A stretch of 64,000 bases of DNA from Pseudopithomyces maydicus (taxonomy: Eukaryota; Ascomycota; Dothideomycetes; Pleosporales; Didymosphaeriaceae): assembly GCA_026873275.1 (NCBI GenBank), contig JANTUC010000016.1, positions 868,001-932,000 of the forward strand, read 5' to 3'. Each line of letters opens with the position of its first letter. The first letter of the stretch is position 1. The position numbers and the translations under genes were made by a program. The notes under the pieces were generated by a model. That model did not search any database, was not told the origin of the DNA, and saw only the letters and a list, made by a program, of their open reading frames with translations. Below, piece after piece: positions 24,307 to 36,137 of this stretch.

Positions 24307-27300
24307 ATGGAATTACCATATGCTTCCACGTCAACACCTACATCTAAGTGGCGGAAAGCCGCTAGTGCATCTGCTGTAATCCAAAGGTTTTTGGAGGGAG
24401 AACCACGCCACTCTCCTCATTATGCTGTCCCGTTGAAGTCGGAAAAATATCACAAACTATCGGATTTCTGGAGTAAAATTCTTGCTAAAAGATTCTCAGA
24501 TATCCTTCTTCAAGCTGACATCAAGGGCGAGTGCTTTTTCTCTCTCAAGCACCAAACCCTGTCTTATGACAAAGGAATGATCATTCTCTTCCGATGCTCG
24601 GAGAGTATATCGCAATCTTCTAGGGATGTAGTTCAAGACGAAGTCAAGAAAATCTCTAATGAGTCTGGACGCGAGCCGCTTTCAATTGTTTTTATCGAAG
24701 GTAATGCGTTCCTTCGGCCAACGATTTTCCCAAGATTGTAGTTGGTTGACAAAGATATAGGCCAAGAAAATACCGACAAGCAAATGATCGACGAACAGGC
24801 GGCTTGGGTTCGCATTTCTCGACGGTCTCAACAATCTGTTGATGAGGAAAGTCTTTCCCTAAAATTGGATGGACAGCCGCTAGCTATCAAGTTTCCGCAC
24901 CAACGCCGCTTCGATCAAAAAGTCGGGATGGGATCATCAATCGGATTGGCTAGTTGTCCACACGTATCTGCGACTGCAGGCGGCTACGTCAACATAAATG
25001 GTAGAATGTACATGTTAACGGCCAACAACACGTCCAATACTTGTGCCTGCTCAAATGTTCCAGAGGTCCAGTCTCCGTTGATCATCGATGCAAAATGGGT
25101 TCATCAGCAGTCGGTCAAGAAGCTCCATGAGCTTACCACGCGCACTAAGCTGTCATATCGGGAGGATATATCGCTTGGCGAGACAGGAATACTCACAGGA
25201 TCATTAGACGACGAGATAAAGCAGTATTCAACGGTGATTTCAGGCTCGAAAACCAGCGAGCAAAACCTCAAAACCTCGAACCTGAGTAGAGAACGACAAC
25301 GGTCTGGAATAGGACGGTCAATTCGTAAAAAGTTCCACAATCCCCAATCCTCTTTAGATCATGATATCATGAACTGGTCACTGACCGAAATCACCCCAAA
25401 ACATTGCGAAGATGAGAACTACCACAGACATGCTCGTGTCAGGATTCCCATAGTACATGAGCTGCAGTGGGAAAAGATGATACCTGAGATTCTGAAAATG
25501 TTTTGGAAAAGCAATGCCAGAGTTACGGGAATTAAATGGATGTGTGGCGTGGTTTCACGTGGCCCATATGCAGGTCAAATTGATCTGGCCCTGGATCTGT
25601 CTGAGAATTCGACGGCCATTAGCTTCGCAGGCGATTCTTGTCCCTTGGTCATTGGTGATGACGCCGAACCACTAGGTCCATCATGGAGTTGGGCTAACAG
25701 ATACTGGTTCTCGGCTAACAGATACTGGTTTTGGAATCTAGCTGCGGACAGATTTGCGGAAATTGCTGAGTCCATGGATGTTGACTGCGATGCAATTACC
25801 TTGCCAGTTTACTCCGATTACCCAATGAGGTCCAGCATGAACAGTCACCCGCTGCAAATTTTCCAACTCAATCAAACTCATGGAGAGTACGCGATCGTGA
25901 AGGGGCAAGCTGAAGCCTGGGACTCAGATGCAATGAAACAAGGTAGTAAACCCGGATTTCAAGCCGAATTACCGGATACAATTTCGAAAACTGGAGCGCA
26001 ATCTCAAATCGGCAAACGACGTCAAAAGTACGATGAGACTAGTACAATTGATGAATTGACATCTTCCAGGAGAAAGAAAAAAATAAAGGGGTGTTCGCTG
26101 TGCTACATAAGGAATACTAGATGTGATGAAGGAAGGCCTGTGTGTGGCAGTTGCATTAAGTTGTTCCAAAGGCTCAGTTGCTACGATCAGCCGGTTATCT
26201 TCAGGCACTTGATTGGGAACTCATCAAATCAGTCGGCGGACGCATCTATTCGATCCATTATTCAGGACAGAGACGAATATTTGGTTGATTCACTTGATGA
26301 TGTCACGTCAGATGGCTCTATCGATGACGCATCTTCTAAAACAGAGTACCGAAAAGGTCTACAGAGCTCCATATCTACAGTAACATACTCTACACAGCCC
26401 ACTACTGCGAGGGATTCTAGATGTTTGAAAGCTCTGCAGGCTGGCCCTAAAACATTACACTACTTGGTCGAAGATGAGCACGATGATGACCAGTTTACGG
26501 TATCAGATGATTCGGATATACTTCTGACCTCAGAGACGTGTGAACTCATTATCGAAACCTTTGCAGAGGCTCTAAATGAGACGCTTCCGGAAAATTGTCG
26601 TTTACTTTATCCTCAATCTGTTGGAAAATCTGCATTTCTCGACAGTGTAGGAAATTTACTGAAAAATTATTGTGTGAAAGTCATGCATGACAATCCAGGA
26701 CATTTCCGGACTAGGCAAGCCGCGAAAGCTATACGTCGGCTGAGGAATGAGATCTCACTAAATGTACAGGCTACTCTAGAAAAACACAGTAATCCGAAAG
26801 GGGAAAGAAAACAGGATATTTCCATACTGAATTTACTGGATACTGATGAGTCAAAAGAGCCAACAGGAAGTAAAAAGTCCAGTGATTGGTTGAGGTATAG
26901 TGAGACCAACGATGAACTCTCACATCCACCTGAAACCTGGCAAGGCTTCGAATCTGAGGATGAGGTGGAATTCCTGGCGTTTTCCCGGAAGATCAAAGTG
27001 TTTATGAGTATCTTATTGGACATGATGCTTTCCATACTCTAGAAAAAGACCTTAACGTCTGTGTCGAACGGTATTTTGGTGATCAGATGGGACTTATCAG
27101 TCTTCGGCTTCTACGTACTCTTCGTCAACCACAATTCGTTGGAGCAAGCACGGATGGAATTTTATCGGCTTCCCTTGTTACCAGTTGGAATCCGGTCCGA
27201 TTTCTGGAAGATCAATATCCAAATGGTCGCCTACAACGGTTACGAGATGTGTTTGTTATAACCGGTGGCTCGGAGTGTGCTCAAATGTGTACCGTTGAGC

Positions 27301-29440
27301 AGTACCTACGTCGAAATTGGAAAAATCATACATTCGAGCTTGTTGACCATCTTACATACGTCATAAGTGCAGGTGCACAAGGCCTATTGTGTAAGTGAGC
27401 TATGACTTGCCCAAGCCCGCTCGAACTTTTATTAATCACATAATTGCAGCTTCCAATATATCGTATTCAATGGAAACACAGACCATCATGGTACGCGGAC
27501 CGGAAGATCTTGTTGTGACAGTTGGGCAGCAGCTTGCTTGGCTGGGTGCCGCATGTTGTTTTCCAAGTGGAAAACTAGCTGTCTGCTACACTACGTTCTC
27601 AGAGAAAGAAGTACCTGAAAACAAGTATCCGACATTCTGCGTGAGCCATGAAGTTTCTTCGAGTGGTGTTGAAAACTCGAGCAGCTGTTGGCATGATCTA
27701 GTCGGCGATTCAGTCATTGCGTACGGCTTCCCCATACCTGATCGAGCAGATGAAATGCTCGGCCTACAACTGCCCGTAGAACTTATGGCAGTGCTAGGCA
27801 GCATTCCCTTTGCTACTTACTTTGACGGTGGCTACATTCTAAAAGGTCGTTCATTTATGATAGTGCCGTTACAGCGCAAGGGTACGTCTGTGCAATGGCA
27901 TCTCTTTCAGAGCAAAGATAACGACCGCATCAAATACGAAGATCTCTCTGAGCTAGCTCCAAACCGTTTACTAGTCGAGAAATCCGATGGACCGGCCTTT
28001 CTCTCAACTGAAAGCTTTTTGGGTTGGTGTCCCCAATGCAAGGTCAACTTGGGTAATAGGGCCCTTCTTATTCCAGATGTATAGTCAAGAAGTGCTAACG
28101 AATCTTTAGCCACCAAGGAATACAAGTACACCGAGACAAAATATTCTCAATCCGCGTCAAAACCAAAATTGACTCTTTCGGCCGACAGCTTCATGATCGG
28201 TTTCCAACAGTGGGGCGCAGCAAGTGTCAACCTCACCCTCGGAAGAAATCAAGGTTTTTATCGCAATGGAATTTCCGAATTCTATAGCGATATTCTCAGA
28301 GATTCAGCAAATATGCTCGTGGTACTGTACGATACGGAAGCTCGTCGGGCGTGGCAAACTGATGCCGAAACTATGATTCTTCACACTATACTCGACCGCC
28401 ATGAGCGTAATTTCTTTGACCACAGCAATACTTCAATATGCCTCGAACGAGCAGATTGTGACAATCCAGGGTCTGTCCGGAAGGCCATGTGGTCAAACTG
28501 CAATGTCCCTGTCGAACCCGACAAACATTTAACGGAGGCCAAAGTAAATGTCAAACAGTTCTTTCACATCGTGAGCGAACTTTACCACCTATTTGATGGA
28601 CTGCAAGCTACTCAGCGGCAAATCTCTAAAAAGAATGCAATCCAAGTCAATGGGTCCCAAGGATGTCAAGTGCATGGTTGGGAATATCTCGATATTGTCC
28701 GTCACAAAACCGAGTTAGAATTGCGACATGAACAGCTCAAACCATCGTGCGGTGAGTGGCCCGAATTGATGCGACAACTCAATGCTGTAGTTCTTTATGG
28801 AAGTTTCTTCCAAGACGTCTTTGAACCTTATCATTCGACTGGGATGTGTTTGGAACTCCAAAAGATGCCGCGAGATAAAGACTACCTCGCCATGCAAGTG
28901 TCAACATTGAATCGGCTTTATTACGAAAGTGGGACTTCGAACGATGATCATGATTTAGCAAGGATCACACCAAAGGGAACCAAGCTATGTCCCTCCAAAC
29001 ATCTGTTTGACCCCTGCCCTGGTTGCGCCGGAGGCACGACAAGTGCCTCGAATAATGATTGTTGTATCAGGAATTGGATCCAGTATCTCGATTTCAAAAG
29101 CGACAAAAGAATGACCAAGCTTCCAGGCCTAGGCGATACTGGTGCTATCATAATTGGGGAAAAACCCGATACTTCTATAATTAGGAAAATTTTCCCCAAG
29201 TCCAAGCCCAAATCGAACAATACACACTCGCATGTACAGGCAATTTTGAGTGCATCCTTCAGAAAGAACCAGTCCCGCGCTCTAGGTGTGAATACAGTCT
29301 CCTGGTCATCTACCGTCAGCCCGTTATCTTCATCTCAGCCAGCGCCAGTGCTGTCTCATCCTTTGCCAACAACACAACCGCAAATTCAGCAGACGCCTTT
29401 ACTGTACCAACACCCATCAACCAGTCAACAAGTTCCTTAA
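24307..29440 (+). CDS. Very large fungal protein with embedded Zn2Cys6-like motif (one frame break)
   Basis: I read one gene of about 1,650 residues: exons 24307-24700, 24761-27390, 27450-28052 and 28110-29440. Intron 1 (60 nt) removes an in-frame stop, intron 3 has a TGCTAACG branch site, and all phases agree. The order of parts: an N-terminal domain (ILLQADIKGECFFSLKH); a stretch GSSIGLASCPHVSATAGGY then MYMLTANN that recalls trypsin-like folds but lacks the expected His; a Zn2Cys6-type motif near 26093-26180 (C-x2-C-x6-C-x6-C-x2-C-x8-C); and a C-terminal part with VGQQLAWLGAACC, VIAYGFPIPDRADEM, GLQLPVELMAVLGSIPFATY and VVLYDTEARRAWQ. The last part matches, from memory, an expanded fungal family of unknown function. 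The frame slips by one base near 26980-26986 (TTTTCCC). Function unknown. Confidence 0.65.
25692..25733. repeat. 21-nt tandem duplication in the large gene
   Basis: Two adjacent copies of a 21-nt unit starting GGCTAACAGATACTGGTT (25692-25712 and 25713-25733). They differ at only a couple of bases at the end and encode the doubled peptide ANRYWF-S-ANRYWF. It keeps the frame, so it is a recent in-frame duplication. Confidence 0.9.
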
Positions 29441-30091
29441 TTTTATGGGATAGCGCCAAAATTATCTATATTGTGTATTGATATCCCAATATAGTATGCT
29501 GGGTTATAAGAGCATTTTCCCTTCATTATCTTGAGATCGGGCTGTTCCCGTTATGGAAGTTCAATCAAACCTCCCGAACATTCTTTCACACATGTCTCCC
29601 TCTGTCGTGCATTGAAATACACCACTCTATCGTTAACACCAATCACGTATGGGCATAAAGCAGTTCTCTTAGTCGCCAGTACTGATTAAGATGATAGCTC
29701 GATTTCAAAATCCGTTTCAACACAGCCATGCAAGCCACCATAGATGCGCTCACTAGCGCTGCAGTTACTCTCTGTCAGGCTGGCTTCACTGCAATCTATT
29801 CTGCTTGATTATGCGCCTTCGGCTTGACTTTGGGTACCGTCGCCACCGCCACAACTCCCTCTATAGTGACCGCTTGCTGTTCCGCTTATCATACATGTCA
29901 AATCCCTCATATTCGGGCCCGGTTGGGTGAAACATCTCTTTCCATTTCTGCGAACATACTGTGGTTTCAAAAGCCAGTAGAATCTCAGGTGAATTGGTTA
30001 GAAAGGGGATCTCATAAATGAAGATCAGTCGCTTGCATCGGACTTGGAAATTTCTTGTACTGCTCTTGACTTTCTTTGGTCCGTTTCATCT
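29441..30091. other. Convergent intergenic region, 651 bp
   Basis: 3' sides of the large gene and of the C2H2 factor. No gene seen. Confidence 0.6.
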
Positions 30092-32029
30092 TCACGCTCT
30101 CAATTTATCCAAGCAACTGACCACAACCTTGCCCAATTTCCAATGTATCCGGCGACCGAAAGCCTTTTTTGCCCACGCCAAACCTGCTTCTCGATCCCCG
30201 TCCTGTACCCCAACGACTTGCATACAGCCTTTCGCACCACCGTCGAGTAGTTGCCATGCAATCATGAATGCCTTGTACGCGTATAATATCACCCAGGGTG
30301 CTTCTGTGTCGGGGACCAGCGTTGCGTCTAAATAGCGCAGAAACCAGTCAACATGAGGTTGTATCGTTGAGGCAATCTTCGACTTGCACATGAGGTCAAA
30401 AGATGGCGCCATGACAGTCATCTGGTGCAGTCCTGCGTCGAGACTATTTGCAATAATGCCACCCGTATGCGATGGCGACCATGATTGCATATCGATCATA
30501 GCCGTTTCCCAAGTTGCCTCCCATAGTGCAGCAGATGGTGATTGAGGAGCACCCGTGACTTGCGGATGTGCAAAGGGACCGAGAGCCTGAAGCGAGGCGC
30601 GCAGTGGCTCAATACGGTCCATACTCAACATGCCAGTCATTGAGGACCAGCCAGATATCTCTCTCGCACTAGAGAGTATAAAATGTGTGATGTTGATATT
30701 TCCGTATGGGTCAAAATCTGGAATAGCGTCCAGGTGCGCACCCGATAACAGGCGTCGTACAGCGTCCGAATATGATACTGGGGAAGAATGTTTTTTCGAT
30801 AGCAGTTGCTTTGCTGCCCACTCGCCCGAATTTGATGCGGTAAAGAAAGCCTCTCGACACGGAAGGTTGTGCTTAATCTCCAGATGAGAAAGAGCACGTG
30901 GAATTGAGAGAATCTGGTACCACAGTGTGTCGATTTGGTGGATTGCGTACAGAGTTCTTTTGGCCGATTCGGCTTGGGCGAAAGTGATCCACATAGTTTC
31001 CAGGTCTTCCGTTTCAATGACGGGAGGCGGAGTAGTTTGCATCAAGCCAGCGACCCGTGCAAGAGATATCATTTTAGAATGCGTCTTCAAGCCGTACGCG
31101 GCATCGTTATCATTTGAGTACATTAAAGCGTAAACTTCGAGCAATAAGTAGGCTTGGACTAGCGTAAGAACACGCAACGATTCGTCCACATGTTCTTCTT
31201 CCGTTGATATGAATGCTCGTGCGCGGTGAAAACAATGAATAGATAGAATCTGCCCTGAACCGTCTTCGTCGCCCTGATCGGGATTTTCTCCATATTGATA
31301 TGCCAAGGCGAGTACACTGAGCACTAAAGCTCTAGATGTTTCATGAGCGTTGAAAGTCGGACGGTGCAAGAAAGGAAGGAAACCCGCTACGTGATCGAAG
31401 TATAGCTGGCAGCCACGTGATATTTGGGAGTCCGAGGGATACCAATCGTCCTGATTCGAAAGGGGTTGGCTGGTGAATAATGCATCTGGACTCCATTGAT
31501 GAAAGTTAAAGTCCGCTAAAGAAGGTGCAAAAGCCGCTTCGGATGATGCTGTTTCGGATTGATCCAGTTCCATGTTCGAAGCTATCGGTAATGGCGTTGA
31601 TTTTTGCCCAAAGCCGGGAATCGTATTTGTTTCATCTTGATGATTAGAAATTGGGATGTAGGAACTATCACTCGTCTCTGAAGGCGAAACAGGCGGCGAT
31701 TCGCCTCTTGCCCGCTTCCTACTGCTGCTACTGCTGGTCACTGAGAGATTCCGGTGGCGTGGACTAGTCTCCTCCGGGTGTTGCCTCTTCATGTGGCGGA
31801 CACGAAGATCCGGTCGCGAGAAAGAGGCTCCGCATAGATCGCATGAAAGGGATGAGTCGGGAGATCGTGCGTGGAGAGCAGCGTGGCGCTTCAAATTCTC
31901 ATGGCGTGTGAAGCGGCTTTGACATATGGGGCACTGGAAGGGCTGGAACGTGCGAGGTTCTGGGGCGGCGGAGGTAACAGAGCACGACATGATGTGATGA
32001 TGGTTCGAGATGCATGGTGAATTTGACAA
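30092..32029 (-). CDS. C2H2 zinc-finger transcription factor with fungal regulatory domain
   Basis: Single-exon gene of 645 residues; a second Met at 31990 (MSCSVTSAAPEP) is an equally good start. Two N-terminal C2H2 fingers are clear: CPICQSRFTRHENLKRH and CDLCGASFSRPDLRVRHMKR. A basic Ser-rich linker follows (SSSSSRKRARGE). The rest resembles the fungal-specific transcription factor middle homology region, with QLYFDHVAGFLPFLHRPTF, LLLEVYALMYSNDND and HSKMISLARVAGLM. This C2H2-plus-fungal_trans layout is common for regulators of metabolic clusters. It sits at the edge of the transporter/aldolase/RidA/oxygenase group and is a candidate regulator of it (inference from position). Confidence 0.88.
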   Translation of the reverse strand: MSNSPCISNHHHIMSCSVTSAAPEPRTFQPFQCPICQSRFTRHENLKRHAALHARSPDSSLSCDLCGASFSRPDLRVRHMKRQHPEETSPRHRNLSVTSSSSSRKRARGESPPVSPSETSDSSYIPISNHQDETNTIPGFGQKSTPLPIASNMELDQSETASSEAAFAPSLADFNFHQWSPDALFTSQPLSNQDDWYPSDSQISRGCQLYFDHVAGFLPFLHRPTFNAHETSRALVLSVLALAYQYGENPDQGDEDGSGQILSIHCFHRARAFISTEEEHVDESLRVLTLVQAYLLLEVYALMYSNDNDAAYGLKTHSKMISLARVAGLMQTTPPPVIETEDLETMWITFAQAESAKRTLYAIHQIDTLWYQILSIPRALSHLEIKHNLPCREAFFTASNSGEWAAKQLLSKKHSSPVSYSDAVRRLLSGAHLDAIPDFDPYGNINITHFILSSAREISGWSSMTGMLSMDRIEPLRASLQALGPFAHPQVTGAPQSPSAALWEATWETAMIDMQSWSPSHTGGIIANSLDAGLHQMTVMAPSFDLMCKSKIASTIQPHVDWFLRYLDATLVPDTEAPWVILYAYKAFMIAWQLLDGGAKGCMQVVGVQDGDREAGLAWAKKAFGRRIHWKLGKVVVSCLDKLRA

Positions 32030-32414
32030 GAGGAGAACCCCAGGATACAGTTACCAGGCTTATCTCGGTTCGAGTCCACGTTAGATATCGTTCAAGCCGT
32101 CTTCCCCACATTTTACTGCGGCTATCCACACGCCTATCTCGGGCTAACTTCTTTCAAACGCGCCGAACCCCGCCCTGTTACCGCACACATCACGTTGCGC
32201 CTCGATTTCATTGGTTCTAGAGGTTATTTGATGGTAATCATATCCTACGCGCTCTGGAATGGTGGATGAAAGATGGTCATGCCGCGGTCTCTCCGCACGT
32301 GATCGGCTATGCACCTGGGCACCTGGGCACATCCGCCCAACATCCGATAAGGCACTAGATTGTCTACATCGGACTAAAACACCCCGTCATCCTTCCCTCC
32401 TCATATTTTTCCAC
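32030..32414. other. Intergenic, 385 bp
   Basis: Upstream region of the C2H2 factor and 3' side of the MFS gene. Nothing else recognised. Confidence 0.6.
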
Positions 32415-33984
32415 TCAATACATCTCATAGCGCCAGTTTAACCTGACCATTTCTTCCGTTACTCCTCCCTTAATAACCTTGGCGATTTCTTCTGGCCTAC
32501 CCGAGTCTAGACGCTTATTTTCCCGCAGGACCAACCATCGGTATACGCTAATGGTGGCTGCGAACAGAAAAGCGCAACCCATGAGTGTTCCAAACGCGGC
32601 GTAGAATTGCGGTGGTGCATAGTAGAGATATGATGCCCAAATATTCGACGTACCACCGATGGCATTGACCAGAGCTGATGCGGCTGCTCTTTTGGCAACA
32701 GGTCGTGCCAGATGCAAGTTAATTGTCTTGTAGAGAACGAGCTGAGGTCCGACCGATGCGAAAGGGAGGATCATCATGGCAAAGTACCGGGCTCCGACGT
32801 TCTGAGTCGCCATAGGAATGATGTACATCGCGCAAGCTATCGCAATGCAAACCATGATGATCGGATACGCAGTGTTCTTGCGATCCGACCAAGTCATGAG
32901 TGCGTAATAGACGATACCAGCGAGGATGTATGGCGGCGCAGTCAGCAGCAGGCTAATGGTATGGTTGAAATTTAGACTGGCCACCAGTGTAGGGAAGAAG
33001 TTGGCAATAGAGCCCTGTGCTTGTGAGAGCATGTTGCAGAGGATGAGCAGAACGAGCTTGGGATCCGATAGTGCTTTCGCGAAGCCCTTCAGTACGCTCT
33101 CCTTCTCGGTACCTTCAGCAGCACCCGACTCTGATTCGATGCGCCATACTGCCAGGTCCCGAAGCTCTGGAGACAGAATGCGGCTATTGTGCGGGAACTC
33201 TGGCATGAAGAAGGCACAGATCGACCCAATACCCACAGTGGCACATCCTTCGATGATGAATAGCCACTGCCATCCGCGTATGCCGTGTGCTCCGTCGAGT
33301 TGAAGAATGGCAGCAGCAAAGAGTCCACCGAACGCATTGCCAAACTGCTGTGCGATGTATAGGGCAGCAATACGCTTCCCGAGTTCAGTCTTTGTGTACC
33401 ATGCCGAGAGATAGTAGATGGCGCCAGGGAAGAACACAGCTTCTGCAGCCCCGAGAATGGCGCGCACAGCGAGCAGCTGGCCATAAGTTTTCACAGCTGC
33501 GGTGGCTGCCGAAATACCTGAGAAAAAAACAGAATTAGTCCATGCCCGAATTACTCAAAGAACGTTTATTCTTACCTCCCCAGATGACCACAGCCGCACA
33601 AATATAAAGACCGGGCCTCGGAAATTTCGTGATCAAGAGATTGCTAGGTATCTGGAACGGTAGATAGCCGACGAACAGGATCGAAACAGCTGTGGCGAAC
33701 TGCTGGGTTGACATGTTGAGATCCTCCATGATTCCTTGCAACTTCGCTGCGGCAAGGTTTTGACGATCGATATAGTTGAGGATATAGAGGATGCCAATGA
33801 TAGGCAAGATGATGAAGTCGATTTTCCGCACAAGCTTCTTATTGAGGGCTGCAACCTCCTCCTGGCTCATACCGCGCAGCGAATCTGGCCTTCGATCATC
33901 TCCGACCGTCTCGCTTCGTCCTATCTCAAGGTCTTTTGCGAGCTCCACGTCATATTCAACGTCCTTTTTTGTGTCGTTGTCCAT
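32415..33984 (-). CDS. MFS transporter, anion:cation symporter (Dal5-like) family
   Basis: Major facilitator protein of 503 residues. Exons on the minus strand: 33984-33576 and 33517-32415, with the intron joining VIWGG to ISAATAAVKTYGQ. The N-terminus is acidic and cytosolic. The first membrane segment starts KIDFIILPIIGILYILNYID, followed by the family motif DRQNLAAAKLQGIMEDLNMS. QIPSNLLITKFPRPGLYICA and GAAEAVFFPGAIYYLSAWYT are typical of the allantoate/nicotinate/pantothenate permease group. About 12 hydrophobic segments are visible. A likely substrate is a small organic anion (carboxylate), but the sequence does not say which. Divergent to the HpcH/HpaI aldolase gene, which suggests co-regulation and possibly uptake of the aldolase pathway's substrate. 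Confidence 0.9.
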
Positions 33985-34693
33985 TATGCAGGTTTCAGAA
34001 CAATGTGCAAATTTTTCAATCTGTCAGTACTTGAACAGATGTCGGCCGACGCGCAACTGCTCGAGCCGTGATTGAATTTTTCTCGTCTCTATCCCTACAG
34101 GCTTTATATTCCCCTTTATCGCATCGGCAACGGCCATGGATACTACAACACCTGGTAGATACCCTTATCGGAAGGGAGGAGCGCACCACAAGCGTCCAGA
34201 TACGGAGACCCAGCTAAATGGATACTAGACAGCTAGCGGCTGAACTAATAGTGAAACCCGGGGACCTGGGGTAAACGTGCATCAGCTTGCCTGTTCTTTT
34301 TGCGACGAATCAGAGGCCGATCGTCTGTCAAAGGAGGAGCTCCTCATAAGTGGATCCTTGGACACTAGTCCCCGATACGAGCCCCCGACACCCTGCATAT
34401 GTCAACAATGTAGGTCCACGACCACGAAGGTGCTCCTCACCGAATTCAGGAGCATCATGTAGGTGGTCCGCATTGCGATATGGAAGCATGTACTATTTGT
34501 ACGTTGAGGTCGCCTAACGTCTATGGCTTATCTTTCCACTCTGTGATTCAGCTCTTCCGCCTTCGAAGACCATTCGACTCCGATATATCTTGATTGAAAC
34601 TCACACAGACACAAAGACCAGCGCGTTGATTTTCGAATTGCACTTCTCACATTGCAGGTGTCTTTGAAATCACCACCCACACCCATTTCCAAC
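33985..34693. promoter_or_regulatory. Divergent promoter between MFS transporter and aldolase
   Basis: A 709-bp shared upstream region. It carries the perfect 12-bp palindrome GAGGAGCTCCTC at 34334-34345, within GGAGGAGCTCCTC. The same core recurs in the next divergent promoter of this cluster (36826-36946). A candidate binding site for a cluster regulator; no protein is known for it here. Confidence 0.5.
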
Positions 34694-35512
34694 ATGAGCT
34701 ACACAACACCCCTCGAGACCAAAGTCAACAACCCGCGGCTGCGATTACTCAACAAGATCAAAGCGAATGAGTACCCGCTGATGACCTTCGTCGCTATTCC
34801 TTCAGTCAGACAAGCCCAGATTGTGGCACTTACTGGCCTCGACGGTATCATTCTCGACTGCGAACATGGACACATCGGAGACGACTCCATGCACAATTCG
34901 GTCGCCGCTATTGCTGCCCTCGACGTTTCCCCTATAATCCGCATTCGGGGCCCTGCACACGACATAATAAAGCGCGCGCTCGACACTGGCGCACACGGGA
35001 TCTTGGTCCCACAAATAAACACCGCCGAGGAAGCTGCACAGATCGTCGCATCCTCCAAGTTCCCTCCATACGGCGTTCGTGGTCAGGGCTCCGCCTTTCC
35101 CGCCATCGCGCATGGCCTCACAACACCACAATACATGAAGACCGCGAACGAAACCATCTTAACGATGATTCAAATTGAGACTCGTGCCGGTGTCGAGAAT
35201 GTGGATGCCATCGCTGCGGTGCCCGGTGTCGATATGATCTTTATCGGACCGAACGATCTTGCGCAAGCGCTGCTGGGATATGTTCCGGCGCGAGGAGACG
35301 AGCCTGAATTCGTACAAGCGATCGATCAGATTGAAGCTGCCGCAAGGAAACATGGCAAGTGGTTCGCACGTATGGTCAACAATGGAACTGCTGCGAAGGA
35401 GGCGAGAGAGAGGTACGACACTGTGGCTATCACAGGCGATACCAAGGCTATTCAGAACTGGTATATCTCTGAGTTTGAGATTGCAAGATCCGACGGTGCT
35501 AAGACACCTTGA
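34694..35512 (+). CDS. HpcH/HpaI aldolase family protein
   Basis: 272 residues; class II (metal-dependent) pyruvate-type aldolase that splits 2-keto-4-hydroxy acids such as 4-hydroxy-2-oxo-heptanedioate. I start at 34694 (MSYTTPLETKVNNPRL); an upstream Met at 34652 is in frame but adds an unconserved stretch. Family motifs are LDGIILDCEHGHIGDDSM (catalytic His), IIRIRG (substrate Arg), GAHGILVPQINTAEEA, and the metal ligands in IQIETRAGVENVDAI (Glu) and VDMIFIGPNDLA (Asp). No introns and no signal peptide, so cytosolic. Lies head-to-head with the MFS transporter. The actual substrate in this fungus is unknown. Confidence 0.92.
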   Translation: MSYTTPLETKVNNPRLRLLNKIKANEYPLMTFVAIPSVRQAQIVALTGLDGIILDCEHGHIGDDSMHNSVAAIAALDVSPIIRIRGPAHDIIKRALDTGAHGILVPQINTAEEAAQIVASSKFPPYGVRGQGSAFPAIAHGLTTPQYMKTANETILTMIQIETRAGVENVDAIAAVPGVDMIFIGPNDLAQALLGYVPARGDEPEFVQAIDQIEAAARKHGKWFARMVNNGTAAKEARERYDTVAITGDTKAIQNWYISEFEIARSDGAKTP

Positions 35513-36137
35513 GTGATGTGGAAGCATTTAGGATGACTGATGATGGGCATAACATACATCGAAATGGGTGCATAGATTGGTGGAGTTTGAGAACCAGGTC
35601 ATACATTTATAACCAATTAAATAAGATTCATCAAAAACACTGTCCTCAAGATTTTCTTCTAATTGATGATGTTTAACATTTTACTCTTCTTTTCACGAAA
35701 GCACATGCTATCAGCGTATCATCTGAAGATCAGATGCGGTATCTCATTTCTGTTGAGACTATATCACAAAGAACTGATTGCCTGATAATTAGTGAAGACG
35801 TTTGGAAGATAACTCTGCTGGTTTTGCCTCACTCACTTCACTTCCATGTATTTAAATCATTTCCTTGCGTGAGTTATAAGAACTATTTTCAAGCTATTCG
35901 TGATCGACGTCACAATAGCCCGACTTAATCATATTCGCAACCGCTAGATAGTAAATTGGTCGTATTTATCTATTATACAGAAAGGATATTCAACTACTTC
36001 AGCGCAGGTTGTAGATTCATGATGCAAGACACAAAAGCACAAATTTTGTTCGAGGGAAACTGTGGTATCATTTCTAGTCATGCACCCGGCCATCATATTT
36101 CATAAATCTATCCCATGTCCAACCGTGATGACCCAAC
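35513..36137. other. Convergent intergenic region, 625 bp
   Basis: AT-rich 3' sides of the aldolase and RidA genes. One small ORF (35734-35928) has no motifs. No gene called. Confidence 0.6.

Noticed and set aside
32067..32077. GGTTCGAGTCC, a perfect tRNA B-box-like word
   Set aside because: No A box, acceptor stem or anticodon arm can be paired around it; it lies just upstream of the C2H2 factor.
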